Below are positions 33,848 through 42,629 of a stretch of DNA of 64,000 nucleotides, in pieces. The notes beneath the pieces were generated by a model. It made no database searches and was not told the DNA's origin. It saw only the letters and a list, made by a program, of their open reading frames with translations. The position numbers and the translations under genes are program-made. Numbering within the stretch: position 1 is the stretch's first letter; each line of letters starts with the position of its first letter. Source of the DNA: Lysinibacillus xylanilyticus (GTDB taxonomy: Bacteria; Bacillota; Bacilli; Bacillales_A; Planococcaceae); contig NZ_LFXJ01000005.1 in the NCBI RefSeq assembly GCF_001183605.1, forward strand, positions 1,500,929 through 1,564,928, written 5' to 3'.

Positions 33848-34267
33848 TTAATCGGGATACGTCTCTTGTAAAAAAGATACAGATCGTTGGATGAGTGACT
33901 TTAATATTTCCACATCAATATCCGCTAGTTTATTGATATAAACACAAGCTTTTCCCGTTGTATGTTTGCCAAAATCCTTTAATAAGTTGTCTCGCTCGCT
34001 GTCACCTGGGGCAAAATATAAACTGATTTTAGCTTTTCGAGGAGAATATCCAACTAAAGGTGCGTCGCCTTCATGTCCGGTCTTATATTTGTAATGATAT
34101 GTGCCAAATCCTATAATACTAGGCCCCCACATTTTTGCTTCATATCCTGTTACTTCAGCAAAAATGTCCAATAGTCGGTAAGCATCTTCTCGCTTTTTTG
34201 GATTATCCACATTTTCAATAAATTCAATGACACTCTCGTCAGTTTCTTTTGTTTTTAATTCGTACAT
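33848..34267 (-). CDS. DUF1801 domain protein
   Basis: A 139-residue cytosolic protein of the DUF1801 (YdhG/YdeI-like) family. The family core is visible: AKMWGPSIIGFGTYHYKY (about residues 44-61), followed by KISLYFAPGDSE and GKACVYINKLADID. The fold is small alpha/beta; no biochemical function is established, though members are sometimes linked to stress or iron-binding. Monocistronic, bracketed by two terminators whose stems share the core GCTGTCTA/TAGACAGC. Confidence 0.85.
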   Translation of the reverse strand: MYELKTKETDESVIEFIENVDNPKKREDAYRLLDIFAEVTGYEAKMWGPSIIGFGTYHYKYKTGHEGDAPLVGYSPRKAKISLYFAPGDSERDNLLKDFGKHTTGKACVYINKLADIDVEILKSLIQRSVSFLQETYPD

Positions 34268-34336
34268 TTTTTTACCTCACTTTCTAAAGTTGAATTTTGA
34301 TGCATCATAACATTTCCAAAGGGCTTCCACAATAGA

Positions 34337-34378
34337 AAAACAAAAGCTGTCTATTAAGTTTTTACTTTAATAGACAGC
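34337..34378 (-). terminator. Rho-independent terminator of ABC exporter operon
   Basis: GCTGTCTATT (34346-34355) pairs with AATAGACAGC (34369-34378), followed on the minus strand by TTTTGTTTTTC, 10 bases past the second ABC gene's stop. Confidence 0.9.
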
Positions 34379-34388
34379 CTGATTTATG

Positions 34389-36200
34389 TTATTCCACTTG
34401 CTCAAGTAAAAGTTTTTGCTGGAGATTACTATAAATACCTTGTTTTTGCATGAGCTGCTGGTGATTGCCCTGCTCAACAATTTCGCCTTGTTGAATAACA
34501 AGAATTTGGTCAGCATTTTCGATTGTTTTTAAGCGATGTGCAATGACAAAGCTTGTGCGTCCCTGCATTAAATGCTGTAGACCTTTTTGAATATCAACCT
34601 CTGTTTGCGTATCCACACTAGATGTAGCTTCATCTAAAATTAAAATATCTGGATTTTCTAAAATTTCGCGAGCAATAGCTAATAATTGACGTTGACCTTG
34701 ACTTAAGTTTGCCCCACCTGGCTGTACAGGCGTATCATATTGTGCTGGTAAATATTTAATAAAGTTATGGGCATTCGCGATTTTTGCCGCTTCTTCTACC
34801 TCTTCATCAGTTGCATCAAGTTTACCAAAACGAATATTTTCACGAATCGTTCCGGAAAATAAATACGTATCCTGTAGTACGACACCTACTCTTTGACGGA
34901 TCGTTGCCATTTTGTAATCCTCGATATTATGACCATCAATTATAATTTTACCCGAATCAACATCATAAAAACGAGTTAACAAATTGATAATCGTTGTTTT
35001 CCCTGATCCAGTTGGACCGACAAGTGCAATGGTTTCTCCCGCTTTAGCATGGAAGCTAATATTTTTCAGTACTGGCTTCTCTGGCAAATAGCTGAAGGAT
35101 ACATGTTGAAATGCTACGTCCCCTTTTAAACTTTGACAATCAATGGCTTGCTTTTTATCAGCTACTTCAGAAGATTCATCTAAAATTTCGAAAACTCGTT
35201 CAGCCCCAGCAATCGCTGACTGGAATGTATTCAAAAGGTTAGATAGCTGATTCAGCGGACGGAAAAATTGACGTGTATACGTGACAAATGCGGCGATAAC
35301 CCCAACTGAAACGATGCCTTTGACTGATAAAAATGCGCCTGTGCCAATAACAACAGCTAAACCTAAGTTATTCATAAAGTTATTAATTGGACCAAGTAGA
35401 CCTGAAGTAATTTCTGCTCGCTGTGCCGAGTTACGGAGATTTTCGTTCTGTTTATGGAACGTTTCAATCGTTTGTTGTTCTGTCCCAAAAAGAGTCACGA
35501 CCTCTGCCCCCGTAATCATCTCTTCAATATAACCGTTAAGCTTCCCTAAATCACGTTGCCGTGCCGCATAGTTTTTACTACTTCGTTTGACAATTTGCTT
35601 CGTCGTATAAACAATTAAAGGAATTATGATTAGCGTAACGATAGCTAACTGCCAGCTAAGTGAGAACATAGCAATACTAACACCAATTACAGTTAAAACT
35701 GACGAAACGATTTGTGTCACACTTTGTGCCAGTGCGGTATTTAAATTATCAATATCATTCGTTACACGGCTCATTAAATCACCGAGTGCTCGCTGATCGA
35801 AAAATCTCAGTGTTAACGTTTGTAGCTTTTTAAACAGTTCCAGTCGTAATGTTCGAATTGTTTTCATCGCTACATGAATCATGACATATGTTTGTAGCCA
35901 CGTAAAAACAGACGCAACTGTATAGATAACTGCTAGAACAATACCTAGACGAACAGTACCTGCAATGTCCTTTTTCATAATGTATTCATCAACGATATGT
36001 CCGATTAAATACGGTCCTGCTAAACTTAAAAATGTAGAAGCTACTACGAAAAAGATAGAGCAATAAAGTCCTATTTTTTGCTGCTTCACATATTGCCACA
36101 CACGAGACACCGTTGCTTTTTGATTTTTAGCCTTTTCAGCTGGTCCAGCCATACGTGGTCCGCGTCCAAAATTCATTTGCTTTGGTTGACTTTGACTCAT
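34389..36200 (-). CDS. Heterodimeric multidrug ABC exporter, subunit 2 (YfiC-like)
   Basis: A 603-residue half-transporter: polar leader of about 35 residues, six TM helices (about 45-335), and an ATPase domain (about 360-600) with Walker A GPTGSGKTT, signature LSQGQRQLLAIA and Walker B ILILDEATSSVD. The catalytic Glu is intact, but the signature is the degenerate LSQGQ. With the partner gene (Asp in place of Glu, normal LSGGQ) this gives one working and one impaired ATP site, as in TM287/288 and BmrCD. Overlaps the partner gene by one base. Likely exports drugs or lipids. Confidence 0.92.
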   Translation of the reverse strand: MSQSQPKQMNFGRGPRMAGPAEKAKNQKATVSRVWQYVKQQKIGLYCSIFFVVASTFLSLAGPYLIGHIVDEYIMKKDIAGTVRLGIVLAVIYTVASVFTWLQTYVMIHVAMKTIRTLRLELFKKLQTLTLRFFDQRALGDLMSRVTNDIDNLNTALAQSVTQIVSSVLTVIGVSIAMFSLSWQLAIVTLIIIPLIVYTTKQIVKRSSKNYAARQRDLGKLNGYIEEMITGAEVVTLFGTEQQTIETFHKQNENLRNSAQRAEITSGLLGPINNFMNNLGLAVVIGTGAFLSVKGIVSVGVIAAFVTYTRQFFRPLNQLSNLLNTFQSAIAGAERVFEILDESSEVADKKQAIDCQSLKGDVAFQHVSFSYLPEKPVLKNISFHAKAGETIALVGPTGSGKTTIINLLTRFYDVDSGKIIIDGHNIEDYKMATIRQRVGVVLQDTYLFSGTIRENIRFGKLDATDEEVEEAAKIANAHNFIKYLPAQYDTPVQPGGANLSQGQRQLLAIAREILENPDILILDEATSSVDTQTEVDIQKGLQHLMQGRTSFVIAHRLKTIENADQILVIQQGEIVEQGNHQQLMQKQGIYSNLQQKLLLEQVE

Positions 36201-37930
36201 TATTGTTCACCAGCCTTTTGCTGGGAAGCGTAAATTGCTTGGTAAGGCTTATTATTATGCAATAACTGTTGATGTGTACCTTGACCTACAATTTCGCCGT
36301 CCTCTAATACTAGAATCAGGTCCGCCTGTTGAATTGAAGCAATTTTAGACGCTACGATAAACGTCGTTGTATCATTATATTGATTGCTAATAGCTTCCTG
36401 GACATGTTTTTCAGAGGCGCTATCAAGAGCAGATGTTGTATCATCTAACACTAAAATGGCAGGCCGTCTTACGAGAGCACGCGTTAACGCTAATCGCTGC
36501 TTTTGGCCACCAGAGAGATTGGTTGCCCCCTGTGAAAGTTCATGCGTTAAGCCTTTATCCAGTCGGTCCACAAATTCAGTTGCACATGCTGCATCTAGAG
36601 CTTGCTCTAATTCCTCGGATGTAGCATCCTCCTTGCCTAAGCGGATATTATTGTCAATCGCACCTGAGAACAGTAATGCTTTTTGAGAGGTAAAGCCGAT
36701 ATGTTTACGTAAAGTTGAGAATGCATAATCCTTTAGAGGCTTTCCATCCAAGTGGATTTCTCCACTCGTTGGGTCAAATAAACGTGGTAATAGCTTCACT
36801 AACGTTGATTTTCCACTGCCCGTCTTACCGATTAGACCTACCGTTTGTCCCGGCTTTACGGAAAATGTAATATTTTTCAGAACATCCTCAGCCGATTCAT
36901 AATAACGATAGCTCACATTTTGGAAGTCAATTGCCCCTTGAATTGGCGATGTAAGTGGATTTTCTGCTTCCTTGACCGCTACGTCTTTATTTAAGACGTC
37001 TACGATACGCTCCCCTGAAGGTATAGCACGTGCAATTTGCATTAGCACCATGCTAGAACTCATCAATCCATTTAATATAATCGTTAAATAGTTAATAAAC
37101 GCGAGGATTACACCAACCTGTAATGTGCCGGCTTCTACTTTAATAGCGCCAAGCCAAAGTGCTGCTACAATTCCTAGATTGACAACGAACATCGTAAACG
37201 GCACGAGCACGCCAACGATTTGCTCGGCTGTAATAAAGCGCTTCGTCAGCGTCTCATTAAGCCCACTAAATTGTTCAATCTGTTGCGTTTCACGACGGAA
37301 CGCCTTAACGACACGAATACCCGCTAAATTCTCCTGAAGCTTCGTATTAACACCATCAATTGCCTCCTGCACTCTACGGTATAACGTACCTGAGTACTTT
37401 GTGAAAAAGTACATCGCAATAATCAATATCGGTACAATAATAAGAAGTATGGAAAATAGCTCACGTGCTGTCACAAAAACAATAATGACCGCTCCAATAA
37501 ATAATAGTGGACCACGCACAAAAATACGCAATGTCATCATAAACGCACGCTGAACACTTTCCACATCACTCGTTAAAATCGTAATAAGCTTCCCTGTAGT
37601 AAAAGCGTCACGTTCCTTTGCCGAATACGTCATCATTTTTTCATAAAGTGACTGACGAACATCCGATGCAAAATGGATGGCTGCCTTTGAACTATAATAG
37701 GAGCAACCTATCCCACCAACAAGTCCGAATACCGCACTTATCAGCATCCAGATGAACATTTTCAGCACATATGGATTGTCACCATTGGCAATACCTGTAT
37801 CGATCATATGCTGCATAATAGTCGGCTGCAGTAAATCCATCGTTACCTCTAGTACCATTAATAATGGCGCTATCAAGGTAAAAAATTTATAGGGCCCTAA
37901 ATACCCTCCTAACTGTTTAATTGCTTGCAT
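36200..37930 (-). CDS. Heterodimeric multidrug ABC exporter, subunit 1 (YfiB-like)
   Basis: A 576-residue half-transporter: six TM helices (about 15-305) and an ATPase domain (about 335-570) with Walker A GKTGSGKST, signature LSGGQKQRLALT and Walker B ILVLDDTTSALD, where Asp replaces the catalytic Glu. That substitution marks the degenerate-site partner of a heterodimeric type IV ABC exporter. ATG follows GGAGACG. The operon promoter, about 200 bases upstream, carries GTATAC palindromes shared with the O-methyltransferase operon at 2.5 kb, implying control by the same repressor. Confidence 0.92.
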   Translation of the reverse strand: MQAIKQLGGYLGPYKFFTLIAPLLMVLEVTMDLLQPTIMQHMIDTGIANGDNPYVLKMFIWMLISAVFGLVGGIGCSYYSSKAAIHFASDVRQSLYEKMMTYSAKERDAFTTGKLITILTSDVESVQRAFMMTLRIFVRGPLLFIGAVIIVFVTARELFSILLIIVPILIIAMYFFTKYSGTLYRRVQEAIDGVNTKLQENLAGIRVVKAFRRETQQIEQFSGLNETLTKRFITAEQIVGVLVPFTMFVVNLGIVAALWLGAIKVEAGTLQVGVILAFINYLTIILNGLMSSSMVLMQIARAIPSGERIVDVLNKDVAVKEAENPLTSPIQGAIDFQNVSYRYYESAEDVLKNITFSVKPGQTVGLIGKTGSGKSTLVKLLPRLFDPTSGEIHLDGKPLKDYAFSTLRKHIGFTSQKALLFSGAIDNNIRLGKEDATSEELEQALDAACATEFVDRLDKGLTHELSQGATNLSGGQKQRLALTRALVRRPAILVLDDTTSALDSASEKHVQEAISNQYNDTTTFIVASKIASIQQADLILVLEDGEIVGQGTHQQLLHNNKPYQAIYASQQKAGEQ

Positions 37931-38124
37931 TCTTTCGTCTCCGTTCCATTTAATCGTTCTTTATTATAACTGAAAATCATTCCCAATTGCGACGAAGTTT
38001 TTCGAGACACGTAATATCTTGATATAGTTATAGCATGATTTACGCCTACTACAACCATCCTGCTCTTTCATCCAGCGTACAGCATATCGAAAACTTCTTT
38101 CTTGTTTTGTAGTACACCCTCATC

Positions 38125-38160
38125 GCATACAAGTGTATACAAAAGTATACACTTCGTCAA
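38125..38160 (-). promoter_or_regulatory. ABC exporter promoter with GTATAC operators
   Basis: Minus strand: -35 TTGACG (38160-38155), 17-base spacer, -10 TACACT (38137-38132). Palindrome GTATACAAAAGTATAC (plus, 38135-38150) sits in the spacer; an overlapping near-palindrome GCATACAAGTGTATAC (38125-38140) covers the -10 and start site. The layout mirrors 2504-2564. A leader of about 190 bases separates it from the first ABC gene; it holds only weak short open frames. Confidence 0.75.
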
Positions 38161-38182
38161 TGCTAACTTTTTTTCATTAACC

Positions 38183-38215
38183 AAAAAACCACGCAGGCTT
38201 TTCGCTCGCGTGGTT
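38183..38215 (-). terminator. Rho-independent terminator of nrdAB
   Basis: AACCACGC (38187-38194) pairs with GCGTGGTT (38208-38215), followed on the minus strand by TTTTTTGG, 6 bases past the nrdB stop. Confidence 0.9.
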
Positions 38216-38220
38216 CCATC

Positions 38221-39261
38221 TTACAAATCATCAAATCCGTTATCTTCTACATTAACCTTCACATACTGGCGAGAACGTTGCTCAAAGAAATCTGTTTTTC
38301 CTAAGTCAACATCTTCGTATGCTTTAATCCATTTCAATGGATTTTTGCGATAGCCTTCAAATGGACGCTCTACACCCAGCTGATTACAGCGAACATTGGC
38401 ATAGAAATGAACATAATCATGCACATCTTCCACATCGAGGCCAGCAACTTTATTGCCAATCACTTCATTGGCCCAATCGATTTCTAGCTGAACGGCTTCA
38501 CGGAAGATCTCTTGGACACGTGCTGCTCGCTCTGGTGTATCATATTCAGGATATTCCTCTAATAGCTCCTGATAAATCTTAATAAATAAATCGACATGTA
38601 GCTGCTCATCGCGATTAATATAATTTATCATCGTTGACGTTGCGACCATTTTTTGATTGCGTGCTAAATGATAGAAGAACGCGAAGCCAGAATAGAAGAA
38701 TAATCCTTCTAAAATCACATCATAGACAATAGCTTCTAGCATATTTTCAACAGTTGACTCCTCGGAAAATGCTTGGTAGCCCTTAATAACGAAATCATTA
38801 CGGCGCTCTAGTACCGGCTCTGTACGCCAAAAGTCAAATGTTCGATCCTGCTCGTCTTTGTTGACAATACTTGATAGCACATAAGAATAAGAGTGATTAT
38901 GGATTACCTCTTGTTGCGCTAAAATAATCATTAATGCATTTAAGCTTGAGTCCGTTAAATAATCCGCTACTTTCCCCGCAAAATCTGTTTGCACACTGTC
39001 TAATAGCGCCAGCAAGCCAATGATTTTTAAAAAGGATTCTTGTTCATCCGCTGATAGCCCTGGAAACTGCTTAACATCATTGCTCATATTAATTTCAAAT
39101 GGTGTCCAGAAGTTACCTAGCATTTTTTTATACTTAGGATATGCCCAGCTAAAACGCACATCATCCCAGTTTAAAATGTTAGAAGAGCGTCCGTTGACAA
39201 TTCCTGTTGAACGGTTCGGTGCTTCCTTATCCATAATTTGTCGTTTTGTAATAGTTGTCAT
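38221..39261 (-). CDS. nrdB: Ribonucleoside-diphosphate reductase, beta subunit (class I)
   Basis: A 346-residue radical-generating subunit of aerobic ribonucleotide reductase. The di-metal ligands are visible in order: Asp in ALLDSVQ, Glu/His in QEVIHNHSYSY (with the likely radical Tyr right after), Glu in VILEGLFFYSGF and Glu/His in NRDEQLHVDLF. It follows nrdA by 12 bases. No nrdI or thioredoxin-like nrdH gene is present, so the operon is not the typical nrdI-nrdE-nrdF class Ib unit. Transcription is controlled by the cobalamin riboswitch upstream of nrdA. Confidence 0.93.
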   Translation of the reverse strand: MTTITKRQIMDKEAPNRSTGIVNGRSSNILNWDDVRFSWAYPKYKKMLGNFWTPFEINMSNDVKQFPGLSADEQESFLKIIGLLALLDSVQTDFAGKVADYLTDSSLNALMIILAQQEVIHNHSYSYVLSSIVNKDEQDRTFDFWRTEPVLERRNDFVIKGYQAFSEESTVENMLEAIVYDVILEGLFFYSGFAFFYHLARNQKMVATSTMINYINRDEQLHVDLFIKIYQELLEEYPEYDTPERAARVQEIFREAVQLEIDWANEVIGNKVAGLDVEDVHDYVHFYANVRCNQLGVERPFEGYRKNPLKWIKAYEDVDLGKTDFFEQRSRQYVKVNVEDNGFDDL

Positions 39262-39273
39262 TGATACTTCCTC

Positions 39274-41487
39274 CTAGCTCGCGCAAGACTCACATTCTAG
39301 CAATTCTACAGACGTTGAGCGCACATAATATGTTGTTTTCACACCACTCGCCCAAGCATTCATATGCAATGCTAGTAAATCTTTTGCCTTAATCGTATTT
39401 TGAACGTATAAATTAAGTGAAATGCCTTGGTCGATATGACGTGCTCGTGCAGCATTTTGCTTGATTGTCCAATTTTGATCGATGAAATAAGCAGATTTAT
39501 AATACCAAGTCGTCACAGGTGATAAATCTGGTACTGTTACTGGAATTTTGTAATCCTTCTTCTCTTCTGAATAACTCTTCTGGAAGATTGGATCAATCGT
39601 AGCCGTACTGCCCGCTAAAATGGATGTTGATGAGTTCGGTGCAACCGCCATAACATAGCCGTTACGCATACCTTTTTCAGCAACCGCGGCGCGTAATGCA
39701 TTCCATTTATTGCTGTCGTAGCCACGTTTGTCAAAATACGCACCCGTATGCCAATCTGAGCCTTCAAATAATGGGTAGGCTCCTTTTTCACTTGCCAATT
39801 CGTTAGAAGCGCGAATCGTTAAATACGCAATTTCCTCGTATAGCTTGTCCGCAAATTCTACAGCTTCCTCAGACTCCCATTGAATCTCTTTCAAAGCTAA
39901 TAAGTGGTGCCAGCCAAATGTTCCAAGCCCAATACCACGGTAGCGTAAGTTCGTACGCTCTGCTTGTTTTACTGGGATTGTATTTAGAGCAATAACGTTA
40001 TCTAGCATACGTACTTGAACTGGGATCAATCGTTCTAGAACACCAGCCGGTACAGCTCTACCTAAATTAATAGATGATAAGTTACATACAACGAAATCTC
40101 CAGGTTTGCGACGTGTTACGATAACATCATCTTCAAGGGTAATAGATTCGAATTCAGTTGCTGACATATTTTGAAAAATTTCTGTACACAGGTTCGAGCT
40201 GTAAACCATTCCTTCATGTTTATTCGGATTCATACGATTTACTTCATCTCGATAGAACATAAACGGTACGCCTGTTTCAAGCTGTGAGCGCATAATACGC
40301 TTCATAATATCAATGGCTGGTACGACTTCACGACTTAATAATGGATTCGCGATACATTCCGCATATTTTGTACGGAAAGAACCGTCACCCTTTTTCTCAT
40401 CGTAGAAATCCTCTAGTGAGTAGCCCATGACCTCTCGCACTTCATGCGGGTCAAATAAATGCCACTCCCCACGTGCCTCAACAGTTTCCATAAATAAATC
40501 AGGTAAGCACAGCCCTGTGAAAATATCATGGGCACGCAGACGCTCATCCCCATTGTTTAAGCGTAAATCTAAAAACGTAAAGACGTCTTTATGCCAAACA
40601 TCAAGATAGACAGCAATTGCTCCTTGTCGTTGCCCAAGCTGATCGACTGAAACCGCCGTATTATTAAGCTGTTTAATCCATGGTAAAACGCCACTTGATG
40701 CACCTTTAAATCCTTTAATAGATGAGCCTCGGCTACGAATTTTGCCCATATAAACACCAATACCGCCGCCATACTTAGATAATGTTGCGACATCTGTATT
40801 CGTGTCATAAATACTTTGTAAACTATCATCTACTGTATCGATAAAGCAACTAGATAGCTGTCCATGTGTTTTACCTGCATTTGATAATGTTGGTGTGGCA
40901 ACAGTCATATATAAATTACTCATTGCCCAGTAAGATTCACGTACTTTTTCTAAACGATTTTCTGTTTCATCTTGCATCAGAGTCATTGCAATGACCATCC
41001 ATCGTTCCTGGGGTAGTTCCACTGGTATTTTCGTGTAATCACGGACTACATAGCGGTCCATTAATGTTTTTAAGCCAATATACGTAAACAACTCATCTCG
41101 ACTTGGATCTAAATAAGAAGCAAGTTCCTTAAGCTCCTGCTCACTATATTTTGTTGTTAAACTTTCATGATACAATCCAGCTTCTGTATAGTGTGCTAAA
41201 TGTTCTGGGAAAACCTTATAAACATCCTTCACTGAAACTTCACGACGCATTGCAAATTGGTCATATAGTTTTTCTAAATAAATTTGAGCTGCGACAAATG
41301 TCCAGTATGGCTCCTCCTCATCAATTAAGCTAAGCGTTTGTAAAATCATCGCATCTGCCCATGCTTCAAATGTGGCATTGTCGTTTTTTCGTAGCCATCG
41401 ATCCGATAACCTTACAAAACTTTCGAGTTCATCCTCCGTGTAACTTTTTTTGAGCTTAGCAATTTGCTGTTCGATTTGAATTGTCAT
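39274..41487 (-). CDS. nrdA: Ribonucleoside-diphosphate reductase, alpha subunit (class I)
   Basis: A 737-residue catalytic subunit reducing ribonucleoside diphosphates. Active-site cysteines are in QLSSCFIDT, SSNLCTEIF and FVVCNLSSINLG; the C-terminal CESC pair receives reducing equivalents from thioredoxin. MAVAPNSSTSILAG is the conserved Pro-Asn-Ser loop. The N-terminus starts directly with the alpha domain and lacks a recognisable ATP-cone, so dATP overall-activity control is probably absent. I chose the ATG at 41487 (AGGGAG upstream) over the longer frame to 41541, which runs into the riboswitch terminator. Confidence 0.93.
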   Translation of the reverse strand: MTIQIEQQIAKLKKSYTEDELESFVRLSDRWLRKNDNATFEAWADAMILQTLSLIDEEEPYWTFVAAQIYLEKLYDQFAMRREVSVKDVYKVFPEHLAHYTEAGLYHESLTTKYSEQELKELASYLDPSRDELFTYIGLKTLMDRYVVRDYTKIPVELPQERWMVIAMTLMQDETENRLEKVRESYWAMSNLYMTVATPTLSNAGKTHGQLSSCFIDTVDDSLQSIYDTNTDVATLSKYGGGIGVYMGKIRSRGSSIKGFKGASSGVLPWIKQLNNTAVSVDQLGQRQGAIAVYLDVWHKDVFTFLDLRLNNGDERLRAHDIFTGLCLPDLFMETVEARGEWHLFDPHEVREVMGYSLEDFYDEKKGDGSFRTKYAECIANPLLSREVVPAIDIMKRIMRSQLETGVPFMFYRDEVNRMNPNKHEGMVYSSNLCTEIFQNMSATEFESITLEDDVIVTRRKPGDFVVCNLSSINLGRAVPAGVLERLIPVQVRMLDNVIALNTIPVKQAERTNLRYRGIGLGTFGWHHLLALKEIQWESEEAVEFADKLYEEIAYLTIRASNELASEKGAYPLFEGSDWHTGAYFDKRGYDSNKWNALRAAVAEKGMRNGYVMAVAPNSSTSILAGSTATIDPIFQKSYSEEKKDYKIPVTVPDLSPVTTWYYKSAYFIDQNWTIKQNAARARHIDQGISLNLYVQNTIKAKDLLALHMNAWASGVKTTYYVRSTSVELLECESCAS

Positions 41488-41520
41488 GTACCATTCTCTC
41501 CCTTTCCTTCTCCAGCAACA

Positions 41521-41561
41521 CAAAAAGCGATCACGCAACATCTATCGGTTACGTGATCGCT
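41521..41561 (-). terminator. Riboswitch terminator before nrdA
   Basis: On the minus strand AGCGATCACG (41561-41552) pairs with CGTGATCGCT (41535-41526), followed by TTTTTG. It lies between the cobalamin riboswitch and the nrdA ribosome binding site, so ligand binding probably promotes termination of nrdAB transcription. An AGAAGTG/CACTTCT stem (about 41600-41630) between them may belong to the switch. Confidence 0.88.
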
Positions 41562-41639
41562 GTAAAATCGGAAATGGAAATGAAGGACATGCACACAAAG
41601 AAGTGACAAATCTTTCGCCTCCACTTCTCAATCCCCGAA

Positions 41640-41825
41640 GAATGTGTTGCTGTCTTGAACAACTCGGCAGGTCTCCTGGCTCATGCTTCCTCCAAATGAT
41701 AGCCTTCCCGTTCTTCACAGTGGTCTATTAATCATTTGTCAGCATTTACAGTTGCGGGGACAGCTTCGGCTTAAGATGACTCTTTCTCCGAATTCCCTTT
41801 TAAACCATATTGGTACCGCTTGTCC
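41640..41825 (-). ncRNA. Cobalamin riboswitch
   Basis: On the minus strand the element runs 5' to 3' from about 41825 to 41640. Hallmarks in order: GGGAATTCGG, GCCGAAGCTGTCCCCGCAACTGTAA, CCACTGTGAAGAACGGGAAGG (in part) and the B12 box AGCCAGGAGACCTGCC (41681-41666). The order and spacing match adenosylcobalamin-sensing riboswitches. It precedes an intrinsic terminator and nrdAB, so cobalamin should switch off B12-independent ribonucleotide reductase. It lies 120 bases after the last gene of the corrinoid operon. Confidence 0.95.
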
Positions 41826-41945
41826 AAAATACTATATATTGTGTTTTGATTCCTAAACAAATCTAACATATTGTGTTTATTGTTGCAATAGGCGTTTTGC
41901 CCCTTGCAAGTTGTAAAGTGCTACTTTTTCTCGAAGCAAGCCCAA

Positions 41946-42629
41946 TTACAATGCAGTTTTACGTAGTTTTTCAAAATTTCTCGGAAAATTTTTTTGTGCT
42001 ATCTGCTCTTTTTCTGGCTGAATTCCTAGTAAAACTACTGCACATGGACCAGCCGTCTTTTCCACATCTAATGTACTTTTGACCTGTTGTTCGCCAAAAA
42101 GCCGAGTAAATTCGGCTTGTAGACCTTTCGATCCAACTGGCCATACTTGCTGCACTATTCCTGCTTTCCACGCCTCAAAAATAGGCTGGAGCTTTGCAAC
42201 ATCTTCAGGCTGTGCAAGGACTTCATTGCCTACAAGCGGTAGTCCATAGGTGTACCAACTAAGCTGTTCATGCTCAGTTACTGTGCGTTTTTGCTGCTCA
42301 CCAAGCATCGTTATAGACAACCCTGATTGTAAAGTCTGCATATTGGACTCTGTGCTACCGTCTATTGGAGGACAACTTAGTCCAGCTTCATTAAAAATCT
42401 GCTGAACACCAGCAACATAACTAGACCATGCAGCATCCCCTGAAAAATTAGCTAGTAAAATATGGCTTGGTAAAGCATTTGCAGCAAGCTGCTCTAAAAA
42501 AGTAACACGTGCAGTGAAATATGCTGTAAGTTTGTCTGAAGCAGACACAACATCTTGTGGCTTTTCGCCAATTGCCGCGGCATTATCTGTCGTAGCAATG
42601 AGCTCACCTACTTTTATTGCATTTCTCAA
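41946..42629 (-). CDS. cblS: Alpha-ribazole kinase
   Basis: A 227-residue kinase of the PurM/AIR-synthase-like fold matching Geobacillus CblS, which phosphorylates alpha-ribazole to alpha-ribazole-5'-phosphate for cobamide assembly. Visible: ATTDNAAAIGEKPQDVV (nucleotide/Mg loop, about residues 12-28), LLANFSGDAAWSSYVAGV (about 58-75) and DGSTESNMQTLQS (about 89-101), the family's most conserved phrase. It overlaps cblT by 4 bases and is the last gene of the corrinoid operon. It lets the cell bypass CobT by using scavenged alpha-ribazole. Confidence 0.85.
   Translation of the reverse strand: MRNAIKVGELIATTDNAAAIGEKPQDVVSASDKLTAYFTARVTFLEQLAANALPSHILLANFSGDAAWSSYVAGVQQIFNEAGLSCPPIDGSTESNMQTLQSGLSITMLGEQQKRTVTEHEQLSWYTYGLPLVGNEVLAQPEDVAKLQPIFEAWKAGIVQQVWPVGSKGLQAEFTRLFGEQQVKSTLDVEKTAGPCAVVLLGIQPEKEQIAQKNFPRNFEKLRKTAL

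Noticed and set aside
38049..38123. Short 24-codon leader peptide upstream of the ABC exporter genes
   Set aside because: The ATG would be at the transcription start with no ribosome binding site, and no terminator/antiterminator pair is visible in the leader.
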